A stretch of 64,000 bases of DNA from Catenibacterium mitsuokai (GTDB lineage: Bacteria > Bacillota_I > Bacilli_A > Erysipelotrichales > Coprobacillaceae), in assembly GCF_025148785.1 (NCBI RefSeq), contig NZ_CP102271.1, forward strand, positions 1,149,569-1,213,568. Reading direction: 5' to 3'. The notes beneath the pieces were generated by a model. It was not told the origin of the DNA. It was given only the letters and a program-made list of their open reading frames with translations, and searched no databases. Position 1 is the stretch's first letter. Every line of letters starts with the position of its first letter. Positions 46,505-55,041 of the stretch are shown one piece after another. Both the position numbers and the translations under genes were made by a program.

Positions 46505-47845
46505 TTACCCTTTATATACTTCCTGATCAATCATATTTTCTTTCTTAGCTACAATAACTGAAGTAGAAGCATCACCAACTACATTAAGTGAAGTAACTAA
46601 CATTTCAATAGGTCTATTGATTGAAAGAATTAATGAGTATGCAAGTAATGCAGCATCATTTGTATAACCCATACCAGTTAAAATAGTAAATAGGATAACA
46701 GCACCTGCACCTGGAGCAGCTGGAGTACCAACTGAAGCAATAAGTGCTAATACTGCAATAACAGCCATAGACATGAATGTAATCTTATATCCAGAACTTG
46801 CTGCAATAAACATAGCAGCAATAACCTGCATGATAGCTGTACCATCCATGTTGATTGTCATACCTAAAGGTAATACGAATGAAGCAATCTGATCATCTAC
46901 ACCTAGTTCTTCAGTTACTGTTCTCTTGTTGATTGGAAGAGTGGCAGCACTTGAAGAAGTAGAGAAACCAAATAAAGCAACCTTCACCATCTTTTTCATG
47001 AATGGCTTTGGATTAACTCTAGCCATAGTCATTAAGTAGATTGGATAAGCTAAGAATAGATATACAAATAATGCAATAACAACTGTAACTACATAAGCAA
47101 GTGCTGGTCTTAATGAATCAATACCATAAATTGCGAATGTTCTAGTTAATAAGCAGAAGATACCGATAGGTGCGAACTTATTAACTACAAATGATAAGAA
47201 TAAAGTAATAATCTTAGATACTTCTTCAAATAACTTCTTTAAAGTCTTTGTTTCATCTTCTAAAGCATTCATTGCGAGACCAATAGCAACAGCTATGAAT
47301 ACAATGGCTAATACGTTACCGTTAGTAGAGAATGCTGAGATAAGATTGTTAGGAATAATATTTAAGATAATATTCAATGGGTTAGCACCAGTAGAACCCT
47401 TCTGGATAGTCACTGCTGCTTTACCAACTGCATTAAAGAAACCTAAACGATATACAACAGAAGCAATCACACCTGCAAAACATAAAGCACATACAGTTGT
47501 GATAAAGAAAGTTAAAATAGTTTTAGTAGAAATTCTACCTAATTTTTTTGTATCTGTGATAGTTGAAATCGCAAGTGTAATTGATACAAATACCATAGGT
47601 ACAATAATAAGCTGTAGTGAGTTAACGAATAACTGTCCTACAATATAGAAGATACCAACAGCTTTTGTTGCATTTGGCTGTGTAATATCCTGAAAGAATA
47701 AGTTATTGATCTTTGTCCAAAGATCAGTCTGTCCACCACTTACTAAGTGTTCTCTTAGCATAATGCATCCAAAACCACAAGCAAGACCGCAGATCATTGC
47801 AATCAGCATTTTCTTAGCTAACTGCTTACCATTACTAGTTTTCAT
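46505..47845 (-). CDS. Dicarboxylate/amino acid:cation symporter (DAACS family)
   Basis: The start is the ATG at 47845 preceded by AGGAGGG; the longer frame upstream is AT-rich and lacks support. The 446-residue product has about eight helices, the re-entrant FSTSSSAATLP serine-rich loop, and NMDGTAIMQ of the GltP/GltT/SstT family. These carry glutamate, aspartate, serine or C4-dicarboxylates with Na+ or H+. VGTPAAPGAG marks the second hairpin. The substrate is not resolved. Monocistronic. Confidence 0.9.
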   Translation of the reverse strand: MKTSNGKQLAKKMLIAMICGLACGFGCIMLREHLVSGGQTDLWTKINNLFFQDITQPNATKAVGIFYIVGQLFVNSLQLIIVPMVFVSITLAISTITDTKKLGRISTKTILTFFITTVCALCFAGVIASVVYRLGFFNAVGKAAVTIQKGSTGANPLNIILNIIPNNLISAFSTNGNVLAIVFIAVAIGLAMNALEDETKTLKKLFEEVSKIITLFLSFVVNKFAPIGIFCLLTRTFAIYGIDSLRPALAYVVTVVIALFVYLFLAYPIYLMTMARVNPKPFMKKMVKVALFGFSTSSSAATLPINKRTVTEELGVDDQIASFVLPLGMTINMDGTAIMQVIAAMFIAASSGYKITFMSMAVIAVLALIASVGTPAAPGAGAVILFTILTGMGYTNDAALLAYSLILSINRPIEMLVTSLNVVGDASTSVIVAKKENMIDQEVYKG

Positions 47846-48060
47846 TTTTACCCTCCTGAAATTAATCCCAAAATTGTCATCATTATACACTAAATAACTC
47901 TTAATGCAAATAGTATTGATAAAAATGCCTATAAAATAAATATTATTATATAGGACATAAAGAAAAACGATTTGTGATATATTAATTAAACAAGAGACTT
48001 TTAACTTCACATAATTATCCCATTATTGTAATATATACTCATCGCAAGGGGGAATTTTAA

Positions 48061-49113
48061 ATGTTTGGAATTTATATTTTATCGATGTTATCGATGATGT
48101 TTATCTTTGCTGGTAATATTGTTTCTTACGGCGGGATGTTTCAATCATCATCAACACTTGCAGTGATTACTTTATGGGCTATGTTTTATCTTGCTTACAT
48201 TGCAATCAACTGTTTTGCATTATCTTATGGTTTTAAGGAATATGGTAAGAAACATAAGTTATCACGTTATTTACTACTGCTTTTAACTGCACTTATCTAT
48301 AACGTGGCTTTAACTTATGCATTCCATCTCTATAAGCCAGAAAATGTTACAATGCATTCTGTAACGCATGCATTCTTCTTATTATCGAATAATGCTTATT
48401 GGTTATTTACAGCCTTTACAGGCATGTTCTTACTAAGTCCTATTGTAGACTACATGGTAGAACATATTTCTAGAGAAACAGCGATTAAAGCGGTATGGAT
48501 CATTGGATTACTTGGATTCTATGGCTTATTTAGTGCAGGAGAATTAAAGGATCCACTTTTATTTAAGAGTGGTCGAGGAATCATCTGGTTCACATGTCTT
48601 TATTTCATTGGCGCAACTGTAAGAAAACATGAACTTTATAAAGTCAATGTATCAAAAACCGCATTGATCGGTTTATGTTCATTTGTCTTAAATGGTTTCT
48701 TAATGCTAAGCTTGGACAAGTTTATTGGTAATACATTTGATGATTACTTCTTATCAGCCTTATCACCATTATTACTTGTAACTTCTATCTGCTTACTTTA
48801 TGTTTTCGCAAATATGAAGAGTAAACAAGAAAAGATTGTACAATTTATTGATGAATCAACTCTTTGTACATATCTTCTTGCTAGCCATTCTTTATTCTTA
48901 GGCTATGTCCTATTAAACCAGTTTACAACACTAGCAGGTATGCCTTTCTACTTACTTGCTCTTATGGTCATCATGATTGCATTATCTCTTTATGTAGTTG
49001 CATTAATCATCGATTTAATCAGAAGAGGAATATTCAAGGTACTAAGATTAGAAAAGCTTGCATTATGGATTGAAACACTATTTGGAAAATTATTAAACAA
49101 GTTATCTGCTTAA
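48061..49113 (+). CDS. Integral membrane acyltransferase-like protein
   Basis: A 350-residue protein with about ten membrane helices. The layout (paired helices, SNNAYWLFTAFTGMFLLSP, C-terminal helical bundle with SHSLFLGY) resembles acyltransferase-3 proteins, but the usual N-terminal His-containing segment is not clear. CAAGGGGGAA precedes the ATG. It probably modifies a cell-surface glycan. It converges with the MATE gene, sharing a terminator. Confidence 0.65.
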   Translation: MFGIYILSMLSMMFIFAGNIVSYGGMFQSSSTLAVITLWAMFYLAYIAINCFALSYGFKEYGKKHKLSRYLLLLLTALIYNVALTYAFHLYKPENVTMHSVTHAFFLLSNNAYWLFTAFTGMFLLSPIVDYMVEHISRETAIKAVWIIGLLGFYGLFSAGELKDPLLFKSGRGIIWFTCLYFIGATVRKHELYKVNVSKTALIGLCSFVLNGFLMLSLDKFIGNTFDDYFLSALSPLLLVTSICLLYVFANMKSKQEKIVQFIDESTLCTYLLASHSLFLGYVLLNQFTTLAGMPFYLLALMVIMIALSLYVVALIIDLIRRGIFKVLRLEKLALWIETLFGKLLNKLSA

Positions 49114-49116
49114 TAC

Positions 49117-49154
49117 AAAAAGAGAGAATTCACTATTGTGAAATCTCTCTTTTT
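49117..49154. terminator. Bidirectional terminator
   Basis: AAAAAGAGAG... and ...CTCTCTTTTT arms with an inner TTCAC/GTGAA pairing; serves the acyltransferase (+) and overlaps the end of the MATE gene (-). Confidence 0.85.
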
Positions 49155-50488
49155 AAGTTCTTTCCAATTGTCATCCACATTGTAATATAACAAGCACCAC
49201 CGCCTATGAAATTACTGATTGCTTCTGATATGAACACACCTTCAATACCAATAAAGCGGGGAAGAATAATAGTCAGAGGGGCTACTATAATCACTTTTCT
49301 AAAGATAGAAAAGAAGATAGCCTGTTTTGATTTGCCTAATCCTACCGCTACAGATTGACCACAGATCTGTAATGACTGCATAAAGAATCCCGCAAAATAT
49401 AATCTAATATAAATAATTGCATGTTTAGTAATATGAGGATCATGAGTAAAGATATTAATAAAGTATTGTGGGAAAGCAGTAATTAATACCCAGATAATAA
49501 ACATTGTCCCAAAACATAAGAATGTCACAAAGTAGATAGAAGACAATACACGCTTATATTCCTTCGCACCATAGTTATAGCCTAGTACTGGCTGAGTGGC
49601 ATTCCCAAACCCCTGAGCAGGTAACTGTACAACCTCTCTAATAGAATTAATAATCGTCATAATCGCAATATAGAGATCACCACCATATAATTGTAAAGTA
49701 GAATTACATACAATAGATACAATAGAATTAGTGATCCCCATCATAAATCCAGCAGTTCCTAAAGAAAAGATTCTCTTTACATAATAAGGATTTAAATGCA
49801 TACATTCTTTTTTTAACTTAAGGATCGTTTTATCACTTGTTAGAAAGCGTAATGTCCATAAAGCAGATACAAATTGTGATAGTACTGTTGCGAGTGCTGC
49901 TCCCTTTACATTCATATCCAATACAAATATAAATACAGGGTCCAATATTATATTCAGTACTGCCCCAATCAGTACTGTCATCATACCAATCTTCGCAAAC
50001 CCTTGACTATTAATAAAACTATTCATACCAAGTCCTATTAATACAAACACAGTACCAAACAAATAAATAGTCAAATAATCATTCGCATACTTGAATGTAT
50101 GTGCACTTGCTCCAAACATCCATAAGATCTTCTCTTTAAAGATAAACCCAATCACCATCAAACCTATTCCAAATAGAACCAATAAGAAGAAGGCATTCCC
50201 CATAATCACTTCTGCCTCATCATTTCTCCCTCTTCCTCTTGCAATAGAACAAAGTGGGGCACCACCCATACCAAACAAGTTCGCAAACGCAATCACTATA
50301 GAAATAATAGGAAGACATATTCCCAGTCCTCCCATAGCCAGTGTTGCAGTATGAGGAATACGTCCTATATATATTCTATCTATCACGTTATAGAGTACAT
50401 TAATCAACTGTGCTACGATCATTGGTCCTGCAATAGATAATATATGTGTAGAAACCTTTCCCTTCGCAAAATTATTCCTTTCTTCCAT
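49133..50488 (-). CDS. MATE-family efflux transporter
   Basis: A 451-residue protein with twelve predicted helices in two homologous halves: N-terminal GPMIVAQLINVLYNVIDRIYIG and FGMGGAPLCSIARG, second half FMMGITNSIVSIVCN and GNATQPVLGYNYGA. Typical of NorM/DinF-like Na+ or H+ coupled drug exporters. A GGGAGATGG box precedes the start at 50488. Monocistronic; substrate unknown. Confidence 0.9.
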   Translation of the reverse strand: MEERNNFAKGKVSTHILSIAGPMIVAQLINVLYNVIDRIYIGRIPHTATLAMGGLGICLPIISIVIAFANLFGMGGAPLCSIARGRGRNDEAEVIMGNAFFLLVLFGIGLMVIGFIFKEKILWMFGASAHTFKYANDYLTIYLFGTVFVLIGLGMNSFINSQGFAKIGMMTVLIGAVLNIILDPVFIFVLDMNVKGAALATVLSQFVSALWTLRFLTSDKTILKLKKECMHLNPYYVKRIFSLGTAGFMMGITNSIVSIVCNSTLQLYGGDLYIAIMTIINSIREVVQLPAQGFGNATQPVLGYNYGAKEYKRVLSSIYFVTFLCFGTMFIIWVLITAFPQYFINIFTHDPHITKHAIIYIRLYFAGFFMQSLQICGQSVAVGLGKSKQAIFFSIFRKVIIVAPLTIILPRFIGIEGVFISEAISNFIGGGACYITMWMTIGKNLKREISQ

Positions 50489-50675
50489 ATAACCATCTCC
50501 CTTAACATAATCTTTACTATCTCATATATATTACAGTCATACAGTTCTTTTTCAAATGTTGAAATATCGTAACTCATATTATCTCATGTATATCATGCTT
50601 TTTTGACTGTGTATAGGCTGATATACTATAATAAAACAAAATTACATAAACAAAAGAAATAAAATGAAATATGTA

Positions 50676-50703
50676 TTGCATAAGTAATATGTAAGCGCTA
50701 CAA
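50676..50703 (+). promoter_or_regulatory. GH3 gene promoter with overlapping cre-like site
   Basis: TTGCAT (50676-50681), 16 bases, TACAAT (50698-50703). TGTAAGCGCTACA at 50690-50702 is one base short of the perfect palindrome TGTAAGCGCTTACA, the form bound by CcpA. Its overlap with the -10 box would give carbon catabolite repression of the glycosidase. Confidence 0.65.
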
Positions 50704-50739
50704 TATCTATGTTAGATACATTCGAAAGGAGAAAATAAT

Positions 50740-53112
50740 ATGAAGAAAGTATCCGCTATAGCACTTAGTACAGCTATGGCACTCTCAATGGCTTTGCCAT
50801 CTAAAGTCAATGCCACAAGCAGAGTGGATCAATTACTCTCTAATATGAGTACAAGACAAAAGATCACACAGATGCTTATGGTAGACTTCCGTTACTGGGA
50901 TGAAGACTTAAGTGATGGTTTACAGACTACAGGTCATGAATTTACTAAGATGAATGACCAAGTCAGAAAGATTGTAGAAGACTATGATTTTGGAGCACTT
51001 ATTTATTTTGCTCAGAACATCCAGGAAACAGAACAATCTTATAACTTAAGTATGGCTATGCAGAAAGCAGCTACAAAAGATGGTGGTATTCCACTATTAA
51101 TTAGTGCTGACCAGGAAGGTGGTAGTGTATACCGTTTAGGTTCAGGTACAGCTTTACCTGGTAATATGGCTTTAGGAGCAACTCATAATACAGAGTATGC
51201 GAAAAAAGCAGGTCAGATTATTGGTAGTGAATTAAGTAGTATTGGTATTAATACTAACTTAGCGCCTGTTGTTGACGTCAATAATAATGCCAACAACCCA
51301 GTTATTGGTCTAAGAAGTTATAGTGATAATGCGGATGTTGTTGGTAACATGGCTTCTGCAACTATTGCTGGTTTGAAAGACTATAACGTTATTGGATGTG
51401 CGAAGCACTTCCCAGGTCATGGTGATACAGCCACTGACTCACATTATGGTTTACCAATCGTAAACAAATCAAAAGCAGAATTATTAAATAATGAATTAAA
51501 ACCATATAAGATTGCAATCAATCAGGGTATTGAAATGATCATGACTGCACATATCTTATATCCACAATTAGATAACACAACTGTTGTTTCAGAAAAAACA
51601 GGTAATGAAGAAAAGAAACCTGCGACTATGTCAAAAGCAATTATCACTGATCTTCTAAAGGGAGAAATGGGATTCAATGGTGTCGTCACTACCGATGCGA
51701 TGAACATGAAGGCTATTGCTGATACATTTGGTGAATCACAAGCAGTTAAGCTTGCGATTGAAGCAGGGGCTGATTTAATCTGTATGCCTACAGTTCTTTA
51801 CAACCAGGAAGATGTTAAGAAGCTAGACACAATTATTGATTATGTAGAAGATGCTGTTAAGAAGGGTGAAATCTCTGAATCTAGATTAGATGATGGATGC
51901 AGAAGAATCCTTACAGTAAAAGAAAATAGAGGTATCTTAGATTGGAAAGAATCTGATTTCTCTCTAAACAAAGCTTTATCAACAGTAGGTAGTGCCACTA
52001 ACAGAGCAACTGAAAGAGAAATCGCAGCAGCAGCTGTTACTGTTGTAAAGAATGAAAACAATACTTTACCAGTAGTAGTAAAAGAAAACCAGAAGATCTT
52101 AATGCTTTGTCCATATGACAATGAAAGAGCACAGATGATCATGGCTTATAACCGTGCTAAAGAAGCAGGACTTATCCCAGACTCTGCAGAAGTTAAAGTA
52201 GTAAGATATAACGGTTCAAATATGGATGCTGTAAAAGAAAACATTGATTGGGCTGATACAGTATTCGTTAATTCAGAAATTAGTACTGCAAGTCGTTTCT
52301 CATCGAATCATTGGCTATATTCATATGTAGAAGGTATCGTAGACTATACTCATGAAAAGGGCAAAAAGTCTATCGTGATGTCAGTAGATAAACCATATGA
52401 TGTACAGATGTATGCAAATGCAGATGCTATTTTAGCTGTATATGGATGTAAAGGTTCTTCAGTAGATGTGACTGAAGCAATTGTTGGTGGAGTTACATCT
52501 TCTAAAGCTGCTTATGGACCTAACATTATTGCAGGTATTGAAGTTGCTTTAGGTACATTTGGTGCTCAGGGAACACTTCCAGTTAATATTCCTGTATATG
52601 ATAAGACTGCTAAGCTTTACACTGATACAATCAAGTATAAACGTGGTTATGGTATCTCTTATAAGTCTTTATTAAATAAGGATACTTTAAATGATTTAAT
52701 TGCTAAGGCTGATGCTTTAGATTCTAAGAAATATACTGAAGAATCTTGGAATAAGTTCACACCTGCTTTAGCTGGGGCAAAAGAAGTAGCTAATACAAAT
52801 GGCGTTTCTCAGAAGAAGATTGATGAAGCGATTGCTTCATTACAGGCTGCTATGGATGCTTTAGTAGAAAAACCTGCTGAAACAAAACCAGAAGAACCTA
52901 AGAAAGATGACACTAAGAAGGACGAAACAAAGAAAGACGAAACAAAGAAAGATGAAACAAAGAAAGATGAAACAAAGAAAGATGAAACAAAGAAAGACGA
53001 AACAAAGAAAGATAATGTAAAAACTGGAGATATGACAAATATTTTACCATTTGCTGCATTAATGGGTCTTGCTTGTGTTGCATTCATCTTTTTAAAGAAG
53101 AAAAAAGCTTAA
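50740..53112 (+). CDS. Secreted, wall-attached GH3 glycosidase (NagZ-like) with FIVAR domain
   Basis: A 790-residue exported enzyme. A signal peptide spans residues 1-25 (KKVSAIALSTAMALSMALP). The GH3 N-terminal domain has AKHFPGHGDTATDSH, the His-Asp dyad of beta-N-acetylglucosaminidases, and TTDAMNMKAI with the nucleophile Asp; a GH3 C-terminal domain follows. Then a FIVAR-type three-helix domain (about 645-715), seven KKDET repeats, and a tail VKTGD, hydrophobic helix, KKKKA that looks like a variant sortase signal. Probably trims host or bacterial GlcNAc glycans at the cell surface. Confidence 0.88.
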   Translation: MKKVSAIALSTAMALSMALPSKVNATSRVDQLLSNMSTRQKITQMLMVDFRYWDEDLSDGLQTTGHEFTKMNDQVRKIVEDYDFGALIYFAQNIQETEQSYNLSMAMQKAATKDGGIPLLISADQEGGSVYRLGSGTALPGNMALGATHNTEYAKKAGQIIGSELSSIGINTNLAPVVDVNNNANNPVIGLRSYSDNADVVGNMASATIAGLKDYNVIGCAKHFPGHGDTATDSHYGLPIVNKSKAELLNNELKPYKIAINQGIEMIMTAHILYPQLDNTTVVSEKTGNEEKKPATMSKAIITDLLKGEMGFNGVVTTDAMNMKAIADTFGESQAVKLAIEAGADLICMPTVLYNQEDVKKLDTIIDYVEDAVKKGEISESRLDDGCRRILTVKENRGILDWKESDFSLNKALSTVGSATNRATEREIAAAAVTVVKNENNTLPVVVKENQKILMLCPYDNERAQMIMAYNRAKEAGLIPDSAEVKVVRYNGSNMDAVKENIDWADTVFVNSEISTASRFSSNHWLYSYVEGIVDYTHEKGKKSIVMSVDKPYDVQMYANADAILAVYGCKGSSVDVTEAIVGGVTSSKAAYGPNIIAGIEVALGTFGAQGTLPVNIPVYDKTAKLYTDTIKYKRGYGISYKSLLNKDTLNDLIAKADALDSKKYTEESWNKFTPALAGAKEVANTNGVSQKKIDEAIASLQAAMDALVEKPAETKPEEPKKDDTKKDETKKDETKKDETKKDETKKDETKKDETKKDNVKTGDMTNILPFAALMGLACVAFIFLKKKKA
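52900..53012 (+). repeat. In-frame 15-bp tandem repeats (KKDET)
   Basis: Seven full units of AAGAAAGAYGAAACA-like sequence plus a partial one, encoding Lys-Lys-Asp-Glu-Thr. They form a charged wall-spanning linker between the FIVAR domain and the anchor. Copy number is expected to vary by slippage. Confidence 0.9.
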
Positions 53113-53118
53113 CAACTA

Positions 53119-53148
53119 GAACGTCTCTTCATTGAGACGTTTTTTTTG
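53119..53148 (+). terminator. Terminator after GH3 gene
   Basis: AACGTCTC/GAGACGTT stem with a short loop and a T8 run just after the stop. Confidence 0.9.
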
Positions 53149-53157
53149 ATATATATT

Positions 53158-53222
53158 TTAACTTGCCGTGAGCAAGAATTTCTCTACCTCCCTGCGAAGC
53201 GAAAGTAGGTGAGTGGTTCACA
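53158..53222. mobile_element. IS605-like end remnant, copy 1
   Basis: TTTAAC followed by TTGCCGTGAGCAAGAATT and then an imperfect hairpin (CTC-ACCT/AGGT-GAG arms). The same TTTAAC-n-GCCGTGAGCAAGAATT start occurs at 59502. TTTAA(C) is the known insertion target/flank of some IS200/IS605 elements; no tnpA or tnpB is present, so these are scars or non-autonomous palindromic ends. Confidence 0.5.
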
Positions 53223-53301
53223 AAAATAATAAACAATGTGTAAAAAGGTGTGAATGATAAAGTTGTTAGGGCTCTCGCTAAGGGTGTTTCCTATACAAAA
53301 A

Positions 53302-53322
53302 CACTGTACAAATTGTACAGTG
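53302..53322 (-). terminator. Terminator after orphan relB-like gene
   Basis: A CACTGTACA/TGTACAGTG 9-bp stem with a three-base loop and TTTTT on the - strand side. Confidence 0.8.
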
Positions 53323-53323
53323 C

Positions 53324-53584
53324 TTATCCTTTGAGTTCATCAAATAACTCATCTAGATTGTTATATCCCTCGATAGAGGAATCATGAGTTATTCTTTTTG
53401 CCTCTTTCATTGCCTCTATAACTTTTTTGTTTGGTCTTAATTCAAAAGGGAAACCACCCGCACGTAATGATTCTCTCACAAATAGATTAAATGCTGTATT
53501 AAGGTCCATACCAAGTTCACTAAATAATGCATCTGCTTTTTCTTTTACGTTATTGTCCATACAAATAGTAATGTCTGTATCCAT
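53324..53584 (-). CDS. RelB/DinJ-family antitoxin, orphan
   Basis: The ATG at 53584 has AAAGGAGTG eight bases upstream; the GTG nine bases earlier is part of that region. The 86-residue product shows DITICMDNNVKEKADALFSELGMDLNTAFNLF, the ribbon-helix-helix of RelB/DinJ, and a C-terminal tail. No RelE-like toxin follows; a terminator does. Perhaps a solitary antitoxin able to cross-neutralise, or a remnant. Confidence 0.85.
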   Translation of the reverse strand: MDTDITICMDNNVKEKADALFSELGMDLNTAFNLFVRESLRAGGFPFELRPNKKVIEAMKEAKRITHDSSIEGYNNLDELFDELKG

Positions 53585-53700
53585 AGGATTCACTCCTTTC
53601 TTTTGTTAATTATAGTATATGTTTGTTTGTATAATTTCACAATATGAATATAGATTAAAAAATATCTATAATATAGTAAAAGCGAAAGGAATGATAACTA

Positions 53701-54238
53701 ATGAAAAAAACATAATAATTATATCTAGTTCACCTAGAAAAAATGGAAACTCACAATTACTATGTAATCAGTTCATGCAGGGAGGGCACTAGACAAAGGC
53801 CATCATGTAGACATGATTCGCATCATGAATCAAAATATAGGATTTTGTAGAGCATGTGATGGATATGTGAGAAATGGTGGAACATGTATACTTAAAGATG
53901 ATATGGCAGGTATACTTGATTTCTATCAAAAAGTAGTTGTGTTAGTTCTTGCTACACCAGTCTACTTTTATGTAATCAGTGCACAAATGAAAACATTCAT
54001 AAATCGTACTTATCCTATCTGGCAGCATTTAAGTCAAAAAGTTGTCTATCATATTATATCTGCGGGACTAGGAGAAGATATCGTAGAAAGATCACTAGGT
54101 GATCTTGATGGTTTTGTAGAACATCTAGAAGAATATGAAATAAAGGGTAAGCTCTATGCCACAAATGTCATGGATGCAGGTCTAGTAAAGGAGCAGGATA
54201 TATATAAAAAAGCCTATGAAATGGGCAACTCTATTTAA
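53701..54238 (+). pseudogene. NAD(P)H-dependent flavodoxin-like reductase, frameshifted
   Basis: An ATG at 53701 is followed by A7 and an immediate stop. The next frame reads IIIISSSPRKNGNSQLLCNQFMQ, the flavodoxin-like N-terminal FMN loop, until about 53785. A second shift (a GGAGGG run) leads into ALDKGHHVDMIR and the intact remainder with CRACDGYVRNGGTC and ATPVYFYVISAQMK. Two frameshifts, each repaired by one or two bases, break an otherwise full-length iron-sulfur-flavoprotein-like gene. Confidence 0.82.
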
Positions 54239-54245
54239 CGACGGC

Positions 54246-54276
54246 AATTTAAAATAACTAGAGATATCCTATGTCT
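54246..54276. repeat. Dispersed palindromic repeat, copy 3
   Basis: AATTTAAAATAACTAGAGAT followed by ATCCTATGTCT; similar to 32891 and 40077 and, like them, just downstream of a decayed gene. Confidence 0.6.
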
Positions 54277-54278
54277 TA

Positions 54279-54327
54279 AGTATTAAAAATTACGGGGGTA
54301 TAATTCTACCTCGTGATTTTTAATACT
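54279..54327. repeat. Long stable hairpin
   Basis: AGTATTAAAAATTACG (54279-54294) pairs along all 16 positions with CGTGATTTTTAATACT (54312-54327), one pair being G-T; an inner GGTA/TACC pairing extends it. Too long for an ordinary terminator here; possibly the end of a mobile element or an RNA hairpin. Confidence 0.6.
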
Positions 54328-54534
54328 CTGAATGCTTATTTTAGAAATATCTATAAGCAATCGGTGTAAATACCTTGTTCTTATTTATTTGCTATCCTTT
54401 CGGATACTTGCGTAAAAGAATGTTGTATTCCTGGTTGATGTATAAAGGATACGATCACAATATGCCTAAGATAGAATGTATCTTTTAGTTCGTTGATTAT
54501 TCGCATATAATTGCATAGGTAGCAGAAAAATTAT

Positions 54535-54556
54535 GCACCACCCTTATGGGTGGTGC
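54535..54556 (-). terminator. Terminator of the RloAB operon
   Basis: GCACCACCC/GGGTGGTGC with a TTAT loop; on the - strand it is followed by ATAATTTTTC. It lies 39 bases beyond the last stop of the operon. Confidence 0.82.
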
Positions 54557-54594
54557 AGTTTATGATATGGTTAGTTATTTTGCAAATGATGCTA

Positions 54595-54999
54595 CTATTT
54601 TTCACATTTATTCTTAGAAAAAAATGGATCATTAGCAAGATTCATTAAACTTTTAAGTTTATTAGGATCTTTTAACATGTCACCTAAAACACCAAATACA
54701 ATATGGTTACTTTGCTCTTTTTCTTTACTTTCTAATGCATTCTTATGTTCTAATTCCATTATTTCTATCTTATGTCTTTGTTCTAACTCGCTTTTTTCTA
54801 GTTCCAATTTATGTTTTTCATTCAATGATTCTATATCAATTTCATGTTGTTTCATCAGTTTAGAAATTTCATGTCTGTTACTCTCTTTTAAAGCTTCTAT
54901 TTCTGATTTGGCTTTCTTAGTTGCTACCAGATAAGTAATGAAACCACTAATCACAGCTGGAACACAAGATGTTAGTAATATATTTAAAATCGATTTCAA
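54595..54999 (-). CDS. Membrane-anchored coiled-coil protein, third gene of RloAB operon
   Basis: The TTG at 54999 lies eight bases from GGAGG and is preferred to an ATG at 55035, which precedes that box. The 134-residue product has one N-terminal membrane helix (ILNILLTSCVPAVISGFITYLV), then about 80 residues of highly charged coiled coil, then a short C-terminal domain (FGVLGDMLKDPNKLKSLMNLA). Not a family I recognise. It starts 43 bases after the RloB-like stop and shares the terminator, so it is probably part of the same system. Confidence 0.7.
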   Translation of the reverse strand: MKSILNILLTSCVPAVISGFITYLVATKKAKSEIEALKESNRHEISKLMKQHEIDIESLNEKHKLELEKSELEQRHKIEIMELEHKNALESKEKEQSNHIVFGVLGDMLKDPNKLKSLMNLANDPFFSKNKCEK

Positions 55000-55041
55000 T
55001 AATAAGACCTCCAATATATTTTGAACAATTAACATTTGACA

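Larger units (their letters stand above)
54239..54594. other. Intergenic stretch with hairpins
   Basis: 356 bp with no gene. It holds the third copy of the dispersed palindrome (54246), a long hairpin (54279-54327) and the terminator of the RloAB operon (54535-54556). The rest is AT-rich and unrecognised. Confidence 0.55.

Noticed and set aside
47846..48010. 55-residue N-terminal extension of the symporter
   Set aside because: AT-rich low-complexity residues, no ribosome binding site, and AGGAGGG sits directly before the internal ATG at 47845.
52900..53012. CRISPR-like short tandem repeats
   Set aside because: The 15-bp units are contiguous with no spacers, and they are in frame in a clear coding sequence.
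52809..53087. Open frame on the - strand encoding a repetitive VSSFF-rich protein
   Set aside because: It is the antisense shadow of the KKDET-coding repeats of the GH3 gene and has no start signals of its own.
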